NCBI RefSeq assembly: GCF_003668875.1 | Contig: NZ_RAWM01000021.1 | Coordinates: forward strand, 1 to 64,000 | Length of the DNA stretch: 64,000 nucleotides | Reading direction: 5' to 3' | Origin: Corallococcus interemptor | GTDB lineage: Bacteria; Myxococcota; Myxococcia; Myxococcales; Myxococcaceae | Part shown: positions 43,607 through 52,156 of the stretch, piece by piece | Position numbering within the stretch: position 1 is the first letter of the stretch | Layout of the letters: the number at the start of each line of letters is the position of its first letter | Notes under the pieces: model-generated | The model's database searches: none | Seen by the model: only the letters and a program-made list of their open reading frames with translations | Told to the model about the DNA's origin: nothing | Made by a program: the position numbers and the translations under genes

Positions 43607-44905
43607 ATGCGCATTGCCATTATCGGATCGGGCTACGTCGGACTCGTCGCGGGCACCTGCTTCGCTGACTCGGGCAACGACGTCGCGTGCGTGGACATCG
43701 ACGAGCGGAAGATCCGCATGCTCCAGGATGGACAGGTTCCCATCTACGAGCCGGGTCTCGAGGAGCTCATCAAGAAGAACGTGAAGGAGAAGCGCCTCAC
43801 GTTCACCACGAACCTGGCGGAAGGCGTGGCGAACGCCCAGGCCGTGTTCATCGCCGTGGGCACTCCGGAAGGTGAGAGCGGCGAGGCGGATCTCCAGTAC
43901 GTGCTCGCGGCGGCGCAGGCGGTGGGCCGCGCGATGAAGCAGTACACGGTGGTGGTGGACAAGAGCACCGTGCCGGTGGGCACCGCGGACAAGGTTCGCG
44001 AAGCCATCGCCAAGGTGACGGACGTGGAGTTCGACGTCGTCTCCAACCCGGAGTTCCTGAAGGAAGGCGCCGCGCTGGACGACTTCTTCAAGCCGGACCG
44101 CGTCGTCATTGGCGCGGACACCGAGCGCGCGCGCAACATCATGGGTGAGCTCTACGCGCCGTTCGTGCGCACGGAGAACCCCATCCTGTTCATGGACACG
44201 CGCTCCGCGGAGCTGACGAAGTACGCGGCCAACGCGATGCTCGCGACGCGCATCTCGTTCATGAACGACATCTCCGCGCTCTGCGAGAAGGTGGGCGCGG
44301 ACGTGGACTTCGTGCGCAAGGGCCTGGGCGCGGACAAGCGCATCGGCTACCCGTTCCTCTTCCCGGGCGTGGGCTACGGCGGCTCCTGCTTCCCCAAGGA
44401 CGTGAAGGCGCTCGTCACCACGGCGCGCGAGTACGGCCTGGAGCTGGACCTGCTGCGCGCGGTGGAGCGCACCAACGAGCGCCAGAAGAAGCTGCTCGTG
44501 AACAAGGCCGTGAAGCACTACGGGTCGCTGGAGGGCAAGAAGTTCGGCGTCTGGGGCCTGGCGTTCAAGCCGAAGACGGACGACATGCGCGAGGCGCCGT
44601 CCATCGAGGTCATCGAGGGCCTCATCGGCAAGGGCGCGACGGTGATTGCGCACGACCCGGTGGCCGCGCACGCGTCCAAGCGCGTCTTCGGCGACCGCAT
44701 CCGCTACGCGGAGGTGCCGTACGACGCGCTGGAGGGCGTGGACGGCCTGTTCGTGGTGACGGAGTGGAACGAGTTCCGCCACCCGGACTTCGACCGCATG
44801 AAGAAGCTGATGAAGACGCCGGTCGTGTTCGACGGCCGCAACATCTTCCAGCCCGCGCGCATGCGTGAGCTGGGCTTCACCTACTTCGGCATCGGCCGCA
44901 AGTAG
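43607..44905 (+). CDS. ugd: UDP-glucose 6-dehydrogenase
   Basis: 432 residues, ATG at 43607 with a weak AAAGA upstream. The NAD-binding fold is GSGYVGLVAGTCFADSG. VVDKSTVPVGTADKV, NPEFLKEGAALDDF and the catalytic GVGYGGSCFPKD (Cys261) are textbook for UDP-glucose/GDP-mannose dehydrogenases. The C-terminal domain has WGLAFKPKTDDMREAPS. It oxidises UDP-glucose to UDP-glucuronate, giving a uronic acid donor to the polysaccharide. It lies 3 bases before the acyltransferase gene and 105 bases after the nucleotidyltransferase pair. Confidence 0.9.
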   Translation: MRIAIIGSGYVGLVAGTCFADSGNDVACVDIDERKIRMLQDGQVPIYEPGLEELIKKNVKEKRLTFTTNLAEGVANAQAVFIAVGTPEGESGEADLQYVLAAAQAVGRAMKQYTVVVDKSTVPVGTADKVREAIAKVTDVEFDVVSNPEFLKEGAALDDFFKPDRVVIGADTERARNIMGELYAPFVRTENPILFMDTRSAELTKYAANAMLATRISFMNDISALCEKVGADVDFVRKGLGADKRIGYPFLFPGVGYGGSCFPKDVKALVTTAREYGLELDLLRAVERTNERQKKLLVNKAVKHYGSLEGKKFGVWGLAFKPKTDDMREAPSIEVIEGLIGKGATVIAHDPVAAHASKRVFGDRIRYAEVPYDALEGVDGLFVVTEWNEFRHPDFDRMKKLMKTPVVFDGRNIFQPARMRELGFTYFGIGRK

Positions 44906-44907
44906 CC

Positions 44908-46095
44908 ATGAAGCAGCAGTCCGGAGGCTCGCTGGATGCACTGACAGGGCTGCGCTTCCTGGCGGCCCTGCACGTCGTGTTGTTCCACTTCGGCACCCCG
45001 TGCATCCAGGGCGTGGCGCCGGAGTGGATGGTGCAGGTGGTGGCCTCCGGCTATGCGTCCGTGGGGGTCTTCTTCCTCCTGTCCGGCTTCGTGCTCGCGT
45101 ACAACTACGTGGACACGGCCGGGAGGATGCAGACCCCGCCCCGGGCCTTCTGGAGCGCGCGGGTGGCGCGCGTCTACCCGGTGTTCCTCCTGATGTTCCT
45201 GCTGTCGGCGGTGCCCACGGCGCAGGCCTCGCTGGCGGACAACCCGTTGCCGGTGGCGGTGGCGAAGCTGGGCACGGCGGGGCTCACCACGCTGATGCTG
45301 CTCCAGTCGTGGGTGCCGCGGCTCGCGCTGTACTGGAACCCGCCGTCCTGGTCCGTGTCGGTGGAGGCGTTCTTCTACGCGCTGTTCCCCGCGCTGGCCG
45401 GGCGGCTGGAGCGCTTCCGGGGCGCGCGCATGACGGCGGCCCTGGTGGGCGTGTGGCTCCTGGGCCTGCTGCCGCCGGTGCTCTACCTGGTGCTGCGGCC
45501 GGACGGACCGGGCACGCTGGACGCGGCATCCGGCGGCTTCTGGCTGACGATGATGAAGTTCAACCCGCTGGCGCGTCTGCCGGAGTTCCTGCTGGGCGTG
45601 CTGCTGGGGCTCGTCTTCGTCCGGGAGCGCGCGTCGGCGGCGTCCCAGCGCTCCGGCGCGGTGATGGCGCTGGCGGGCGCGGCGCTGCTGGTCGCGGGCT
45701 TCTCACAGGGCGCGGTGATTCCGTATCCGCTGATGCACAACGCGCTGCTGGCGCCGGCGTCCGCGCTGCTGGTGTACGGGCTCGCGCGGGGTGGTGGCCC
45801 GCTGGGGCAGCTGCTGGCGCGGCCGTGGCTGGTGCACCTGGGGGGGGCCAGCTACGCGCTGTACCTGCTGCAGTTCCCGGTCAGCGAGGGGGTGCACTGG
45901 ATGGAGCGGTTCGTGGACCTGTCCTCGCCCACGCGCTTCCTGGCGGTGCTGCTGGCGTTGCTGGTGCCCGCTTCGGTGGCGGTGCACCGGTGGGTGGAGA
46001 CGCCGTGGCGCACGCGGGTGCGGCGCGGGTTGCAGCCGTGGGTGGAAGGCCCGTCCGCGCGGGCTGCTTCGGCTCCCGTGGTCCCGGGCGCCTGA
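44908..46095 (+). CDS. Acyltransferase-3 family membrane O-acyltransferase
   Basis: 395 residues with about 10 hydrophobic segments. SLDALTGLRFLAALHVVLFHFG carries the Arg and the His pair typical of acyltransferase-3 proteins. FFLLSGFVLAYNY and PPSWSVSVEAFFY are further family hallmarks. It probably O-acetylates or O-acylates sugars in the periplasm. The ATG at 44908 directly follows the ugd stop. It converges with a small lipoprotein gene over 20 bases. No separate SGNH domain is fused to it. Confidence 0.83.
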   Translation: MKQQSGGSLDALTGLRFLAALHVVLFHFGTPCIQGVAPEWMVQVVASGYASVGVFFLLSGFVLAYNYVDTAGRMQTPPRAFWSARVARVYPVFLLMFLLSAVPTAQASLADNPLPVAVAKLGTAGLTTLMLLQSWVPRLALYWNPPSWSVSVEAFFYALFPALAGRLERFRGARMTAALVGVWLLGLLPPVLYLVLRPDGPGTLDAASGGFWLTMMKFNPLARLPEFLLGVLLGLVFVRERASAASQRSGAVMALAGAALLVAGFSQGAVIPYPLMHNALLAPASALLVYGLARGGGPLGQLLARPWLVHLGGASYALYLLQFPVSEGVHWMERFVDLSSPTRFLAVLLALLVPASVAVHRWVETPWRTRVRRGLQPWVEGPSARAASAPVVPGA

Positions 46096-46115
46096 GGCTT
46101 CCTGCCGCGCGTCCT

Positions 46116-46391
46116 TCAGCGGGCGAGGCCGCAGGCCTTCTTGCCCGCTTCGGTCTCGATGGCGCGGCAGTCGCAGCCGTCGAGCCTCGCCTCACAGACG
46201 AGCTCGTCGTCGGCGGTGGGCTCCACGCGGCCCTCTTCGTCGGCGGCGCGCTGCTGGCAGGCCTGCTTCTCCACCGAGTTCAAGGCGCACTCGCAGAGCT
46301 TCTCGGACAGCTCGCGGCAGGCGCTCTTGCACGCGGTGAGTCCGGAGAGGGAGGCGCAGAGGACGGCGGCGGTGAGCAGGAGGCGACGCAT
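46116..46391 (-). CDS. Small Cys-rich lipoprotein
   Basis: 91 residues. The ATG at 46391 gives signal peptide MRRLLLTAAVLCASLSGLTAC (Cys21 as the lipid anchor). The mature part is rich in Cys in a regular pattern (CKSACRELSEKLCECALN, EKQACQQRA, LVCEARLDGCDCRAIE and a terminal ACGLAR), suggesting several disulphides. I do not recognise the family. It lies between the convergent acyltransferase and the divergent polymerase gene, so a link to the polysaccharide is positional only. Confidence 0.65.
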   Translation of the reverse strand: MRRLLLTAAVLCASLSGLTACKSACRELSEKLCECALNSVEKQACQQRAADEEGRVEPTADDELVCEARLDGCDCRAIETEAGKKACGLAR

Positions 46392-46568
46392 GGGGTCGGG
46401 CGAAGATGCCAGATGATTCCCCGGATGCAAGCGGTGTCCCGGGGGCACGTTCATTCGCGGGCCCCGGGAAAGCCGCGCCAGGGGAGGAGGCGTCCAGGCG
46501 TCTCGTCCGCTCGCTGGGAGGCGGACCCCGGTGGTCCGTGAGGAGCGTGACATACTCCCGCGCCGCGC

Positions 46569-49172
46569 ATGGCTCCTGGCTCCCACCGCGTCTCCCGGTA
46601 CACCGTCTACGCGGAAGCGGCGCTCGCGGCGCTGGTGATGCTGGGCCCGGTGGCGCTCGGCGGCGCGGCGCGCTGGGTGGCCTGGCCGCTGGTCGCGCTC
46701 TCCGGTGCCGCGGCGGTGCTGGCGTTCGTGGGTGCCCGGCGCCAGGGCGAGACGCCTCGCGTGCCGCTCCTGTCCGCCCCCCTGGTGGGCGGCCTGGTGC
46801 TGTGCGCGTTTCAGTTGGTGCCACTGCCACCGGGGCTGCTCGCGTGGGTGAGCCCGGAGGCCGAGGCGCTGCGCGCGGACGTGCTCGTGCCGCTGGGGCT
46901 CACGGACTGGCGGCCGGTGTCGCTGGAGCCTTCCGCCACCTGGCGTGAGCTGGCGAAGCACGGGGCCTATCTCCTGACGTTCCTCGCGGCGGTGCAGGTG
47001 TGCCGGGCGCGCGCGTCGAGGCAGCGGCTGCTCGCGGTGCTGGCGTTCACGGGCGCGGCGGTGGCGACGGTGGGGCTGGGGCATGCGCTGTCCGGCGTGG
47101 ACACGCTGTTCGGACTGCGGGCGTACGTGCACGCGCGGCCGCCGCTGGTGACGCCATTCGGCAACCCCAACCACCTGGCGGGCTTCCTGGGACTGTGCGC
47201 GACGGTGTCGGTGGGGCTCGCGCTGTCGAAGCAGCCGCGCTCCCGTGCGTGGCCCTTCGCGATGGCGGCGCTCGTCTCCGGCGCGGGCGTGCTCCTGTCG
47301 CTGTCTCGCGCGGGCATCGTGTTCTTCGTCTTCGGGCAGGTGCTGCTCGCCGTGTGGCTGATGAAGCAGCGGCGCGAGGCGCGCACGCCCGCGAGGCCCG
47401 CGTGGGGCAAGGGCGCGGCGGTGCTGCTGGGGCTGCTGGCCACGCTGTCCGTGGGCGCGTACCTGGCGGCGGATCAGCTGTGGGCGGAGGCGCGCACCGT
47501 GGACGGCGTGGAGTCCCTGCGCCGCGGCAAGATGGAGCCCTGGCCGATGATGGCCCGCGCGGCCCGCGCCTTCCCGGTGCTGGGCATGGGGCGCGGCGCG
47601 TTCGAGGCCGCCTTCCCGCGCTACCAGACCGAGCCCAACCCCAACACCTTCACGCACCCGGAGAACGCCGTATTGCAGTGGGCGGCGGAGTGGGGCGTGC
47701 CGGGACTGCTGCTGCTGGGGCTGGGCGTCTGGGCCTTCGTGAAGCGCGTGCGGCGCGAGGACCACGGGCCCGTGGAGCTGGCGGCGCTGTCCGGCGTGGC
47801 GGCGCTGGCGCTGCACAACCTCTTCGACTTCAGCCTGGAGCTGCCCGCGTGCGCGGTGGCGGTCGCGGTGGTGCTGGGCTCGGTGGCCCGGCCCCGTGAG
47901 GCCGAGCGCATGGCGGCACGCCGCACGAAGCAGGGCACGCTGCCCGCCGGTCCCGCGATGGCGCTGGCGGCGGGGCTCGCGGTGGTGCTGCTCGTCGCGC
48001 TGGTGCCGGGACGCCGGAGGATGGCGGACGCGGAGGTCCTGCTGGCGGAGCGCATCTCCGCCCGTGCACCGGACGCGGAGGTGCGGGCGCTGGGGCTCCA
48101 GCTCATCGGCGTGCACCCGGCGGACTACCTGCTGTACCGGCTGATGGCGATGGCCTCCGTGTCCCACGGCGCGGCGGGCGCGAAGGACGCGCTGACCTTC
48201 GTCAATCACACGCTGTACCTGCGGCCCCTGGATGCCCCCGTGCACCGCGTGGCCGCGCGGGCCCTGCTGCACCTGGGCCGCCGCGAGCAGGCCTTCCTGG
48301 AGTACCGGCTCGCGCACGAGGCCGGGGACTCGAGCGTGTTGATCAGCGAGGCGATGCCCAAGGCTCGCACGGTCGAGGAGCTGAAGACCCTCACGCCCGA
48401 GGCCCCCGGGCAGGCGGTGGCGCTGGCGGAGGCGATGCTCGCCGTGCCCTCACGCCGAACGCTGGGGCTCGCCTGGCTCGCCTGGGCGCGTGAGCACTTC
48501 GAGGGCCAGCCCGAGGCCCCCGCGCTGTGGATGCAGGAGGCCCGGGGCCAGCTGGCCCAGCGGGAGCTCTCCGCGGCGGAAGCGGCCTGCGCGGAGGTGG
48601 AGCGGCGCGCTCCGGACGCGGTGGCCACGCACCTGCTGCGCGCGGACGTGTGGCGCGCGCAGGGAAAGCGCGCGGAGGCCCTTCAGTCCCTGGAGTCGCT
48701 CGCGAAGCGCTTCCCCCACGACGTGGAGCTGGCCTTCACGCTGGCCACGCGGCAGCAGGAGGCAGGGCTCACGCGTAGGTCCCGCGACACGCTGGCCGCC
48801 GTGGCGCCGTACCTGACGGACACGCGGCAGCGCGCGCGCCGGCTGTCGCTGGAGGCGGACAGCTTCGAGAAGGAAGGCCTGCTGGCCCGCGCGCTGGAGC
48901 AGCGCCGCTCGGTCGTGGGGTTGCTGCCCGGACCGGACAGCCACTTCGCGGTGGCCCGGTTGCAGGAGCTGCTGTCGCGCTACGACGCGGCCGCGCGCTC
49001 GGTGCACGAGGGCCTGCGGCTCATGCCGCTCGGCGATGCACGGCGCGCGGAGGGTGAGGCCTGGGCGGCGCGGCTGGAAGAACGCGAGCGTGCGTTGCAG
49101 GACGCACACAAGGGGGCGCTGCTGGAGGACGCGCCGGGCTCACCGGCGGTCAGCGACGCTCCTCCGCCATGA
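46569..49172 (+). CDS. Wzy_C-type polymerase/ligase with C-terminal TPR-like domain
   Basis: 867 residues. The first about 480 carry about 11-12 hydrophobic segments and a Wzy_C loop (GMGRGAFEAAFPRYQTEPNP, then HPENAVLQWAAEWGVPGLLLL), including LFDFSLELPACAVAVAVVLG. From about 490 to 867 the sequence is soluble and helical in paired-helix units (APVHRVAARALLHLGRREQAFLEYRLA, APDAVATHLLRADVWRAQGKRAEALQSL), consistent with TPR repeats. It could polymerise or ligate the polysaccharide with the TPR tail recruiting partners. In M. xanthus I recall the BPS polymerase WzyB lying separate from wzxB, downstream of it; this gene fits that position. Start ATG at 46569 with only weak ribosome-site sequence. 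Confidence 0.78.
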   Translation: MAPGSHRVSRYTVYAEAALAALVMLGPVALGGAARWVAWPLVALSGAAAVLAFVGARRQGETPRVPLLSAPLVGGLVLCAFQLVPLPPGLLAWVSPEAEALRADVLVPLGLTDWRPVSLEPSATWRELAKHGAYLLTFLAAVQVCRARASRQRLLAVLAFTGAAVATVGLGHALSGVDTLFGLRAYVHARPPLVTPFGNPNHLAGFLGLCATVSVGLALSKQPRSRAWPFAMAALVSGAGVLLSLSRAGIVFFVFGQVLLAVWLMKQRREARTPARPAWGKGAAVLLGLLATLSVGAYLAADQLWAEARTVDGVESLRRGKMEPWPMMARAARAFPVLGMGRGAFEAAFPRYQTEPNPNTFTHPENAVLQWAAEWGVPGLLLLGLGVWAFVKRVRREDHGPVELAALSGVAALALHNLFDFSLELPACAVAVAVVLGSVARPREAERMAARRTKQGTLPAGPAMALAAGLAVVLLVALVPGRRRMADAEVLLAERISARAPDAEVRALGLQLIGVHPADYLLYRLMAMASVSHGAAGAKDALTFVNHTLYLRPLDAPVHRVAARALLHLGRREQAFLEYRLAHEAGDSSVLISEAMPKARTVEELKTLTPEAPGQAVALAEAMLAVPSRRTLGLAWLAWAREHFEGQPEAPALWMQEARGQLAQRELSAAEAACAEVERRAPDAVATHLLRADVWRAQGKRAEALQSLESLAKRFPHDVELAFTLATRQQEAGLTRRSRDTLAAVAPYLTDTRQRARRLSLEADSFEKEGLLARALEQRRSVVGLLPGPDSHFAVARLQELLSRYDAAARSVHEGLRLMPLGDARRAEGEAWAARLEERERALQDAHKGALLEDAPGSPAVSDAPPP

Positions 49173-49179
49173 GAGCCCT

Positions 49180-49713
49180 TCAGGCTGGAGCGCCTGAGTC
49201 CTCCTGAGAGCCGTTGTACGAGGCCTTCGCTTCGTCCTTCTCCATCGTGGCCGGGTGGATGAAGGAGGCGACCAGGGGCCACTCCAGACGCGCGAAGTCC
49301 TGGAAGCGCATCTCCAGGGCCTCCTTGTGCGAGCCCGCGCGGAACAGCAGCCGCTCGTTGACGCTCAGGGCTTCGTCCATCGCGACGGGCAGGCCGTACA
49401 GCTCACCGAAGGGAGGCTCGGCGCCCGTCTCGCAGTCAGGGAAGTGGTCGGCGAATTCGGATTCAGCGGCGAGCCGCGTGGTGCGGACACCCAGCGTGTG
49501 GCGGACCTGCCGCAGGTCCACGGTCGTCAGCGCGGGCACGACGACAATCCAGGGCTGCCGGTCGGCCAGGACGATGACGGACTTGGCCACGCGCCAGCCG
49601 GGCACGTTGAGGGCGTCCACCAGCTCCATCGCGCTCACCGCACGCGCATGCGCATACCGCTCGAAGGGGACGCGGTGTCGCCGCAGATAGCTTTGAATGG
49701 CATTCGGGATCAT
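49180..49713 (-). CDS. YbaK/ProX-type aminoacyl-tRNA deacylase domain protein
   Basis: 177 residues from the ATG at 49713. A perfect AAGGAGGTGA ribosome site lies 11 bases before it and overlaps another ATG at 49722, which would be too close to use well. HARAVSAMELVDALNVPGWRVAKSVIVLADRQPWIVVV contains the Lys of the YbaK deacylase motif. ALTTVDLRQVRHTLG and PFGELYGLPVAMDEAL follow as in the family. It probably hydrolyses mischarged tRNA (for example Ala-tRNA-Pro or Cys-tRNA-Pro), but the substrate is not certain from sequence. Its stop is 7 bases from the polymerase stop. Confidence 0.78.
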   Translation of the reverse strand: MIPNAIQSYLRRHRVPFERYAHARAVSAMELVDALNVPGWRVAKSVIVLADRQPWIVVVPALTTVDLRQVRHTLGVRTTRLAAESEFADHFPDCETGAEPPFGELYGLPVAMDEALSVNERLLFRAGSHKEALEMRFQDFARLEWPLVASFIHPATMEKDEAKASYNGSQEDSGAPA

Positions 49714-49798
49714 GGGGGACATCACCTCCTTCTTGCGTTGAAGGTGTGTCCGGGCGACGCGGGCGGCCATTCACCACCGGGGTGACACGGCCGTGGGA

Positions 49799-49831
49799 GC
49801 CTGCCCTCGTCCGGCGGGTCGGAGGGCAGGC
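49799..49831 (-). terminator. Hairpin terminator of astB
   Basis: A perfect 10-base stem GCCTGCCCTC/GAGGGCAGGC with a 13-base loop begins 18 bases downstream of the astB stop (49849). No U-tract follows. It lies between astB and the ybaK-like ribosome site and probably ends the astB transcript. Confidence 0.6.
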
Positions 49832-49848
49832 AGGCGGAACGCCTCACG

Positions 49849-51171
49849 TCACTGCTGGAAGTCGTACACGCTTCCCAGCTTGAGCAGGCGCGTCAGCTCG
49901 TCGAGCGCCGTCATGGTCTCCCGAGCGAGCGCCGGGTCGCGCACGTCCTCCGGCTTGAGCACGTCGCGGTAGTGCCTGCGCACCCAGCCCGCGAGCGATT
50001 CATGCAGCGCCGGTGAGTAGAAGACGTCCGCGGTGATGGCGGCGCGCTCCGCGTCCGTGAGCGTGATGCGCTGGCGCAGGCACGCCGGGCCGCCGCCGTT
50101 GTTCATGGACTGTCGAACGTCCAGGTAGTGCACCGCCTTCACCGGGTTGTCCCCGGCGACCACGCGCTCCAGGAAGGCGCGGGCGGTGGGCGTCTCGCGG
50201 CTCTCGATGGGGGCGATGATGGCCATGCTCCCGTCCGGCAGCGACAGCACCTGCGAGTTGAACGGATACGCGCGCACGGCGTCCTTCACGGGCAGCTCCG
50301 CGTCCGTGGCGACCTCGGAGCGGAAGGCGTCGCCCAGCTTCTCGCGCAGCGTCTGGAGGAGCTTCGGGTGCTCCACGAACGCCAGCGCGTGCAGCATGAG
50401 GAAGCGCTCGTTGCCCACCGCGAGCACGTCCGTGTGGAACGCCCCCGCGTCGATGCCGTCCGGATGCTGCTGCGGCAGCACCACCTGCTCCGGGGCCAGC
50501 TGGTGCAGCCGCGCCAGGGCCTGGCTGGACTCCAGCGTCTGGCGGGCGGGGAAGCGCTGCGGCCCCTTCACGTCCTGCCACGCGCTGCGCCCCCACGCGA
50601 GCAGGTGCACGGCCTTGTGCCCCGGGGTGAAGAGGCGCGTGTGGTTGGCCGCGCCCTCGTCCGCGAAGTGCGAGGCGCCGGGCAGCGGGGCGTGCACCTG
50701 GAAGTGCTTCGCGTCCGCGAAGATGGCGCGCAGCACCGCGTGCGTGGTGTCCGCCTCGATGGCGCGGTGGAACATCTGCGTGAGGTTCGCGGGCGTCAGG
50801 TGCACCCGGCCATCCGCCGTGTCCGCGGACGGCGCCACCGTGGCCGCGTTCGCCGTCCACATGGCGGAGGCGCTGGAGGTGAGGCGCAGCAGGTGCTCCG
50901 CGTCGCGCGCGGCGCGGGTGATGACGTCCTCGTCGGAGCCCGTGAAGCCCAGCGCCCGCAGGGTGCGCAGGGAAGGGCGTGGCTGGGGCGGCAGCACCGC
51001 CTGGCCCACGCCCAGCTCCGACACGAAGCGCATCTTCTCCAGCCCCTGGAGCGCCGCCTCCCGGGGATGGCTGGGCTGGCCGCCGTGGTGCTGTGACGCC
51101 AGGTTGCCCGGCGAGAGGCCGGCGTAATTGTGGGTCGGGCCAATGAGGCCGTCGAAGTTGTATTCGCGCAT
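49849..51171 (-). CDS. astB: N-succinylarginine dihydrolase
   Basis: 440 residues (E. coli AstB has 447). MREYNFDGLIGPTHNYAGLSPGN is the family start. ADEGAANHTRLF, HTDVLAVGNERFLMLH and the C-terminal MNNGGGPACLRQRI with the catalytic Cys are present. It converts N2-succinyl-L-arginine to N2-succinyl-L-ornithine, CO2 and ammonia in the arginine succinyltransferase pathway. No astA, astC, astD or astE is nearby, so it is an orphan in this window. The ATG at 51171 is divergent from lpxL with only 18 bases between the starts, so promoters of the two must overlap within one another's coding ends. Confidence 0.9.
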   Translation of the reverse strand: MREYNFDGLIGPTHNYAGLSPGNLASQHHGGQPSHPREAALQGLEKMRFVSELGVGQAVLPPQPRPSLRTLRALGFTGSDEDVITRAARDAEHLLRLTSSASAMWTANAATVAPSADTADGRVHLTPANLTQMFHRAIEADTTHAVLRAIFADAKHFQVHAPLPGASHFADEGAANHTRLFTPGHKAVHLLAWGRSAWQDVKGPQRFPARQTLESSQALARLHQLAPEQVVLPQQHPDGIDAGAFHTDVLAVGNERFLMLHALAFVEHPKLLQTLREKLGDAFRSEVATDAELPVKDAVRAYPFNSQVLSLPDGSMAIIAPIESRETPTARAFLERVVAGDNPVKAVHYLDVRQSMNNGGGPACLRQRITLTDAERAAITADVFYSPALHESLAGWVRRHYRDVLKPEDVRDPALARETMTALDELTRLLKLGSVYDFQQ

Positions 51172-51189
51172 GGGATATGGAGACGCGTC

Positions 51190-52143
51190 GTGGAGCGTCC
51201 CCCTTTAACAAAGCGCCTCAAGCGTTTCCTGCGCTACCTGCTCATCGCCGGGATGTTGCGCCTGCTCCAGTTCCTGCCGCTGGGCATGGCCCGCGCCCTG
51301 GGCATGACGCTGGGCGGCTGGGCGTACGCGCTCGCGGGCTCGGAGCGCAGGAAGGCGCTCAAGTCGCTGGCCCGCGCCTTCCCGGAGCGCACACCGGCGG
51401 AGCGTGACGCGCTCGCCCGTGACGCCTTCCGCCACCTGGCCGCCGCGGCCCTGGAGGTCGCCTCCGCGCGGGCGCTGGAGGCCGGGCTGGAGTCCCTGGT
51501 GTCCTGGCCCCCCGAGGACCGCCGGGTGCTGGAGGCCGCGCTGGCGAAGGGGAAGGGCGTCGTCTTCGTGTCCGGCCACGTGGGCAACTGGGAGCTGCTC
51601 GCCCGGCGCGTGGCGAAGGCGGGCTACCCCAGCCAGAGCATCGCGAAGGAGACCAGCGACCCGCGCCTCACCGCGCTGGTGGAGGACTTCCGGGCGAAGG
51701 GCGGCGTGCGCAGCATCTGGCGCGGCCAGGAGGGCGCGGCCCGGGCCATGCTCCGCGCGCTGCGCAGCGGCGAAATCCTGGGCATCCTCATCGACCAGGA
51801 CACCAAGGTGCAGTCCGTCTTCGTGCCCTTCTTCGGGGAGCTGGCGGCCACCCCGCGCGCGGCGGCGGACCTGGCGCTGCGCACCGGCGCGGCGGTGGTG
51901 GTGGGCTTCTGCCAGCGCGAAGGGCAGGGCTACCGGCTCACCATGGAGGAGGTGCCGCACCCGGACGCGACGGAGCGTGAAGCGGCCGTGCAGGCCCTCA
52001 CCGCCGCCCTGTCGCAGCGCATCGAGGCGGCCATCCGCCGGGCCCCCGAACAGTGGGTGTGGATGCATCAGCGCTGGAAGACGCGTCCACCCGAGGACGT
52101 TCCCCCGGCCCTCGCTGGCGCACCGTCCGCCCCGGCGCGGTGA
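51190..52143 (+). CDS. lpxL: Lipid A late acyltransferase (LpxL/HtrB family)
   Basis: 317 residues. The GTG at 51190 follows GGAGA at 51179-51183; the ORF extends upstream but overlaps astB. A membrane-binding N-terminal helix (RYLLIAGMLRLLQFLPLGMA) leads to GHVGNWELL, the HX4E catalytic motif of lysophospholipid acyltransferases. GILIDQDTKVQSVFVPFFGE and PEQWVWMHQRWKTRP are LpxL-family landmarks. It transfers a secondary acyl chain to lipid A at the inner membrane. It heads a compact operon with lptC, lptA and lptB, spacing 13 bases to lptC. Confidence 0.85.
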   Translation: MERPPLTKRLKRFLRYLLIAGMLRLLQFLPLGMARALGMTLGGWAYALAGSERRKALKSLARAFPERTPAERDALARDAFRHLAAAALEVASARALEAGLESLVSWPPEDRRVLEAALAKGKGVVFVSGHVGNWELLARRVAKAGYPSQSIAKETSDPRLTALVEDFRAKGGVRSIWRGQEGAARAMLRALRSGEILGILIDQDTKVQSVFVPFFGELAATPRAAADLALRTGAAVVVGFCQREGQGYRLTMEEVPHPDATEREAAVQALTAALSQRIEAAIRRAPEQWVWMHQRWKTRPPEDVPPALAGAPSAPAR

Positions 52144-52156
52144 TAAGGAGGGCGTC

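Noticed and set aside
49714-49722. ATG at 49722 as the start of the YbaK-like gene
   Set aside because: It is only about two bases from the ribosome-site core; the ATG at 49713 has workable spacing.
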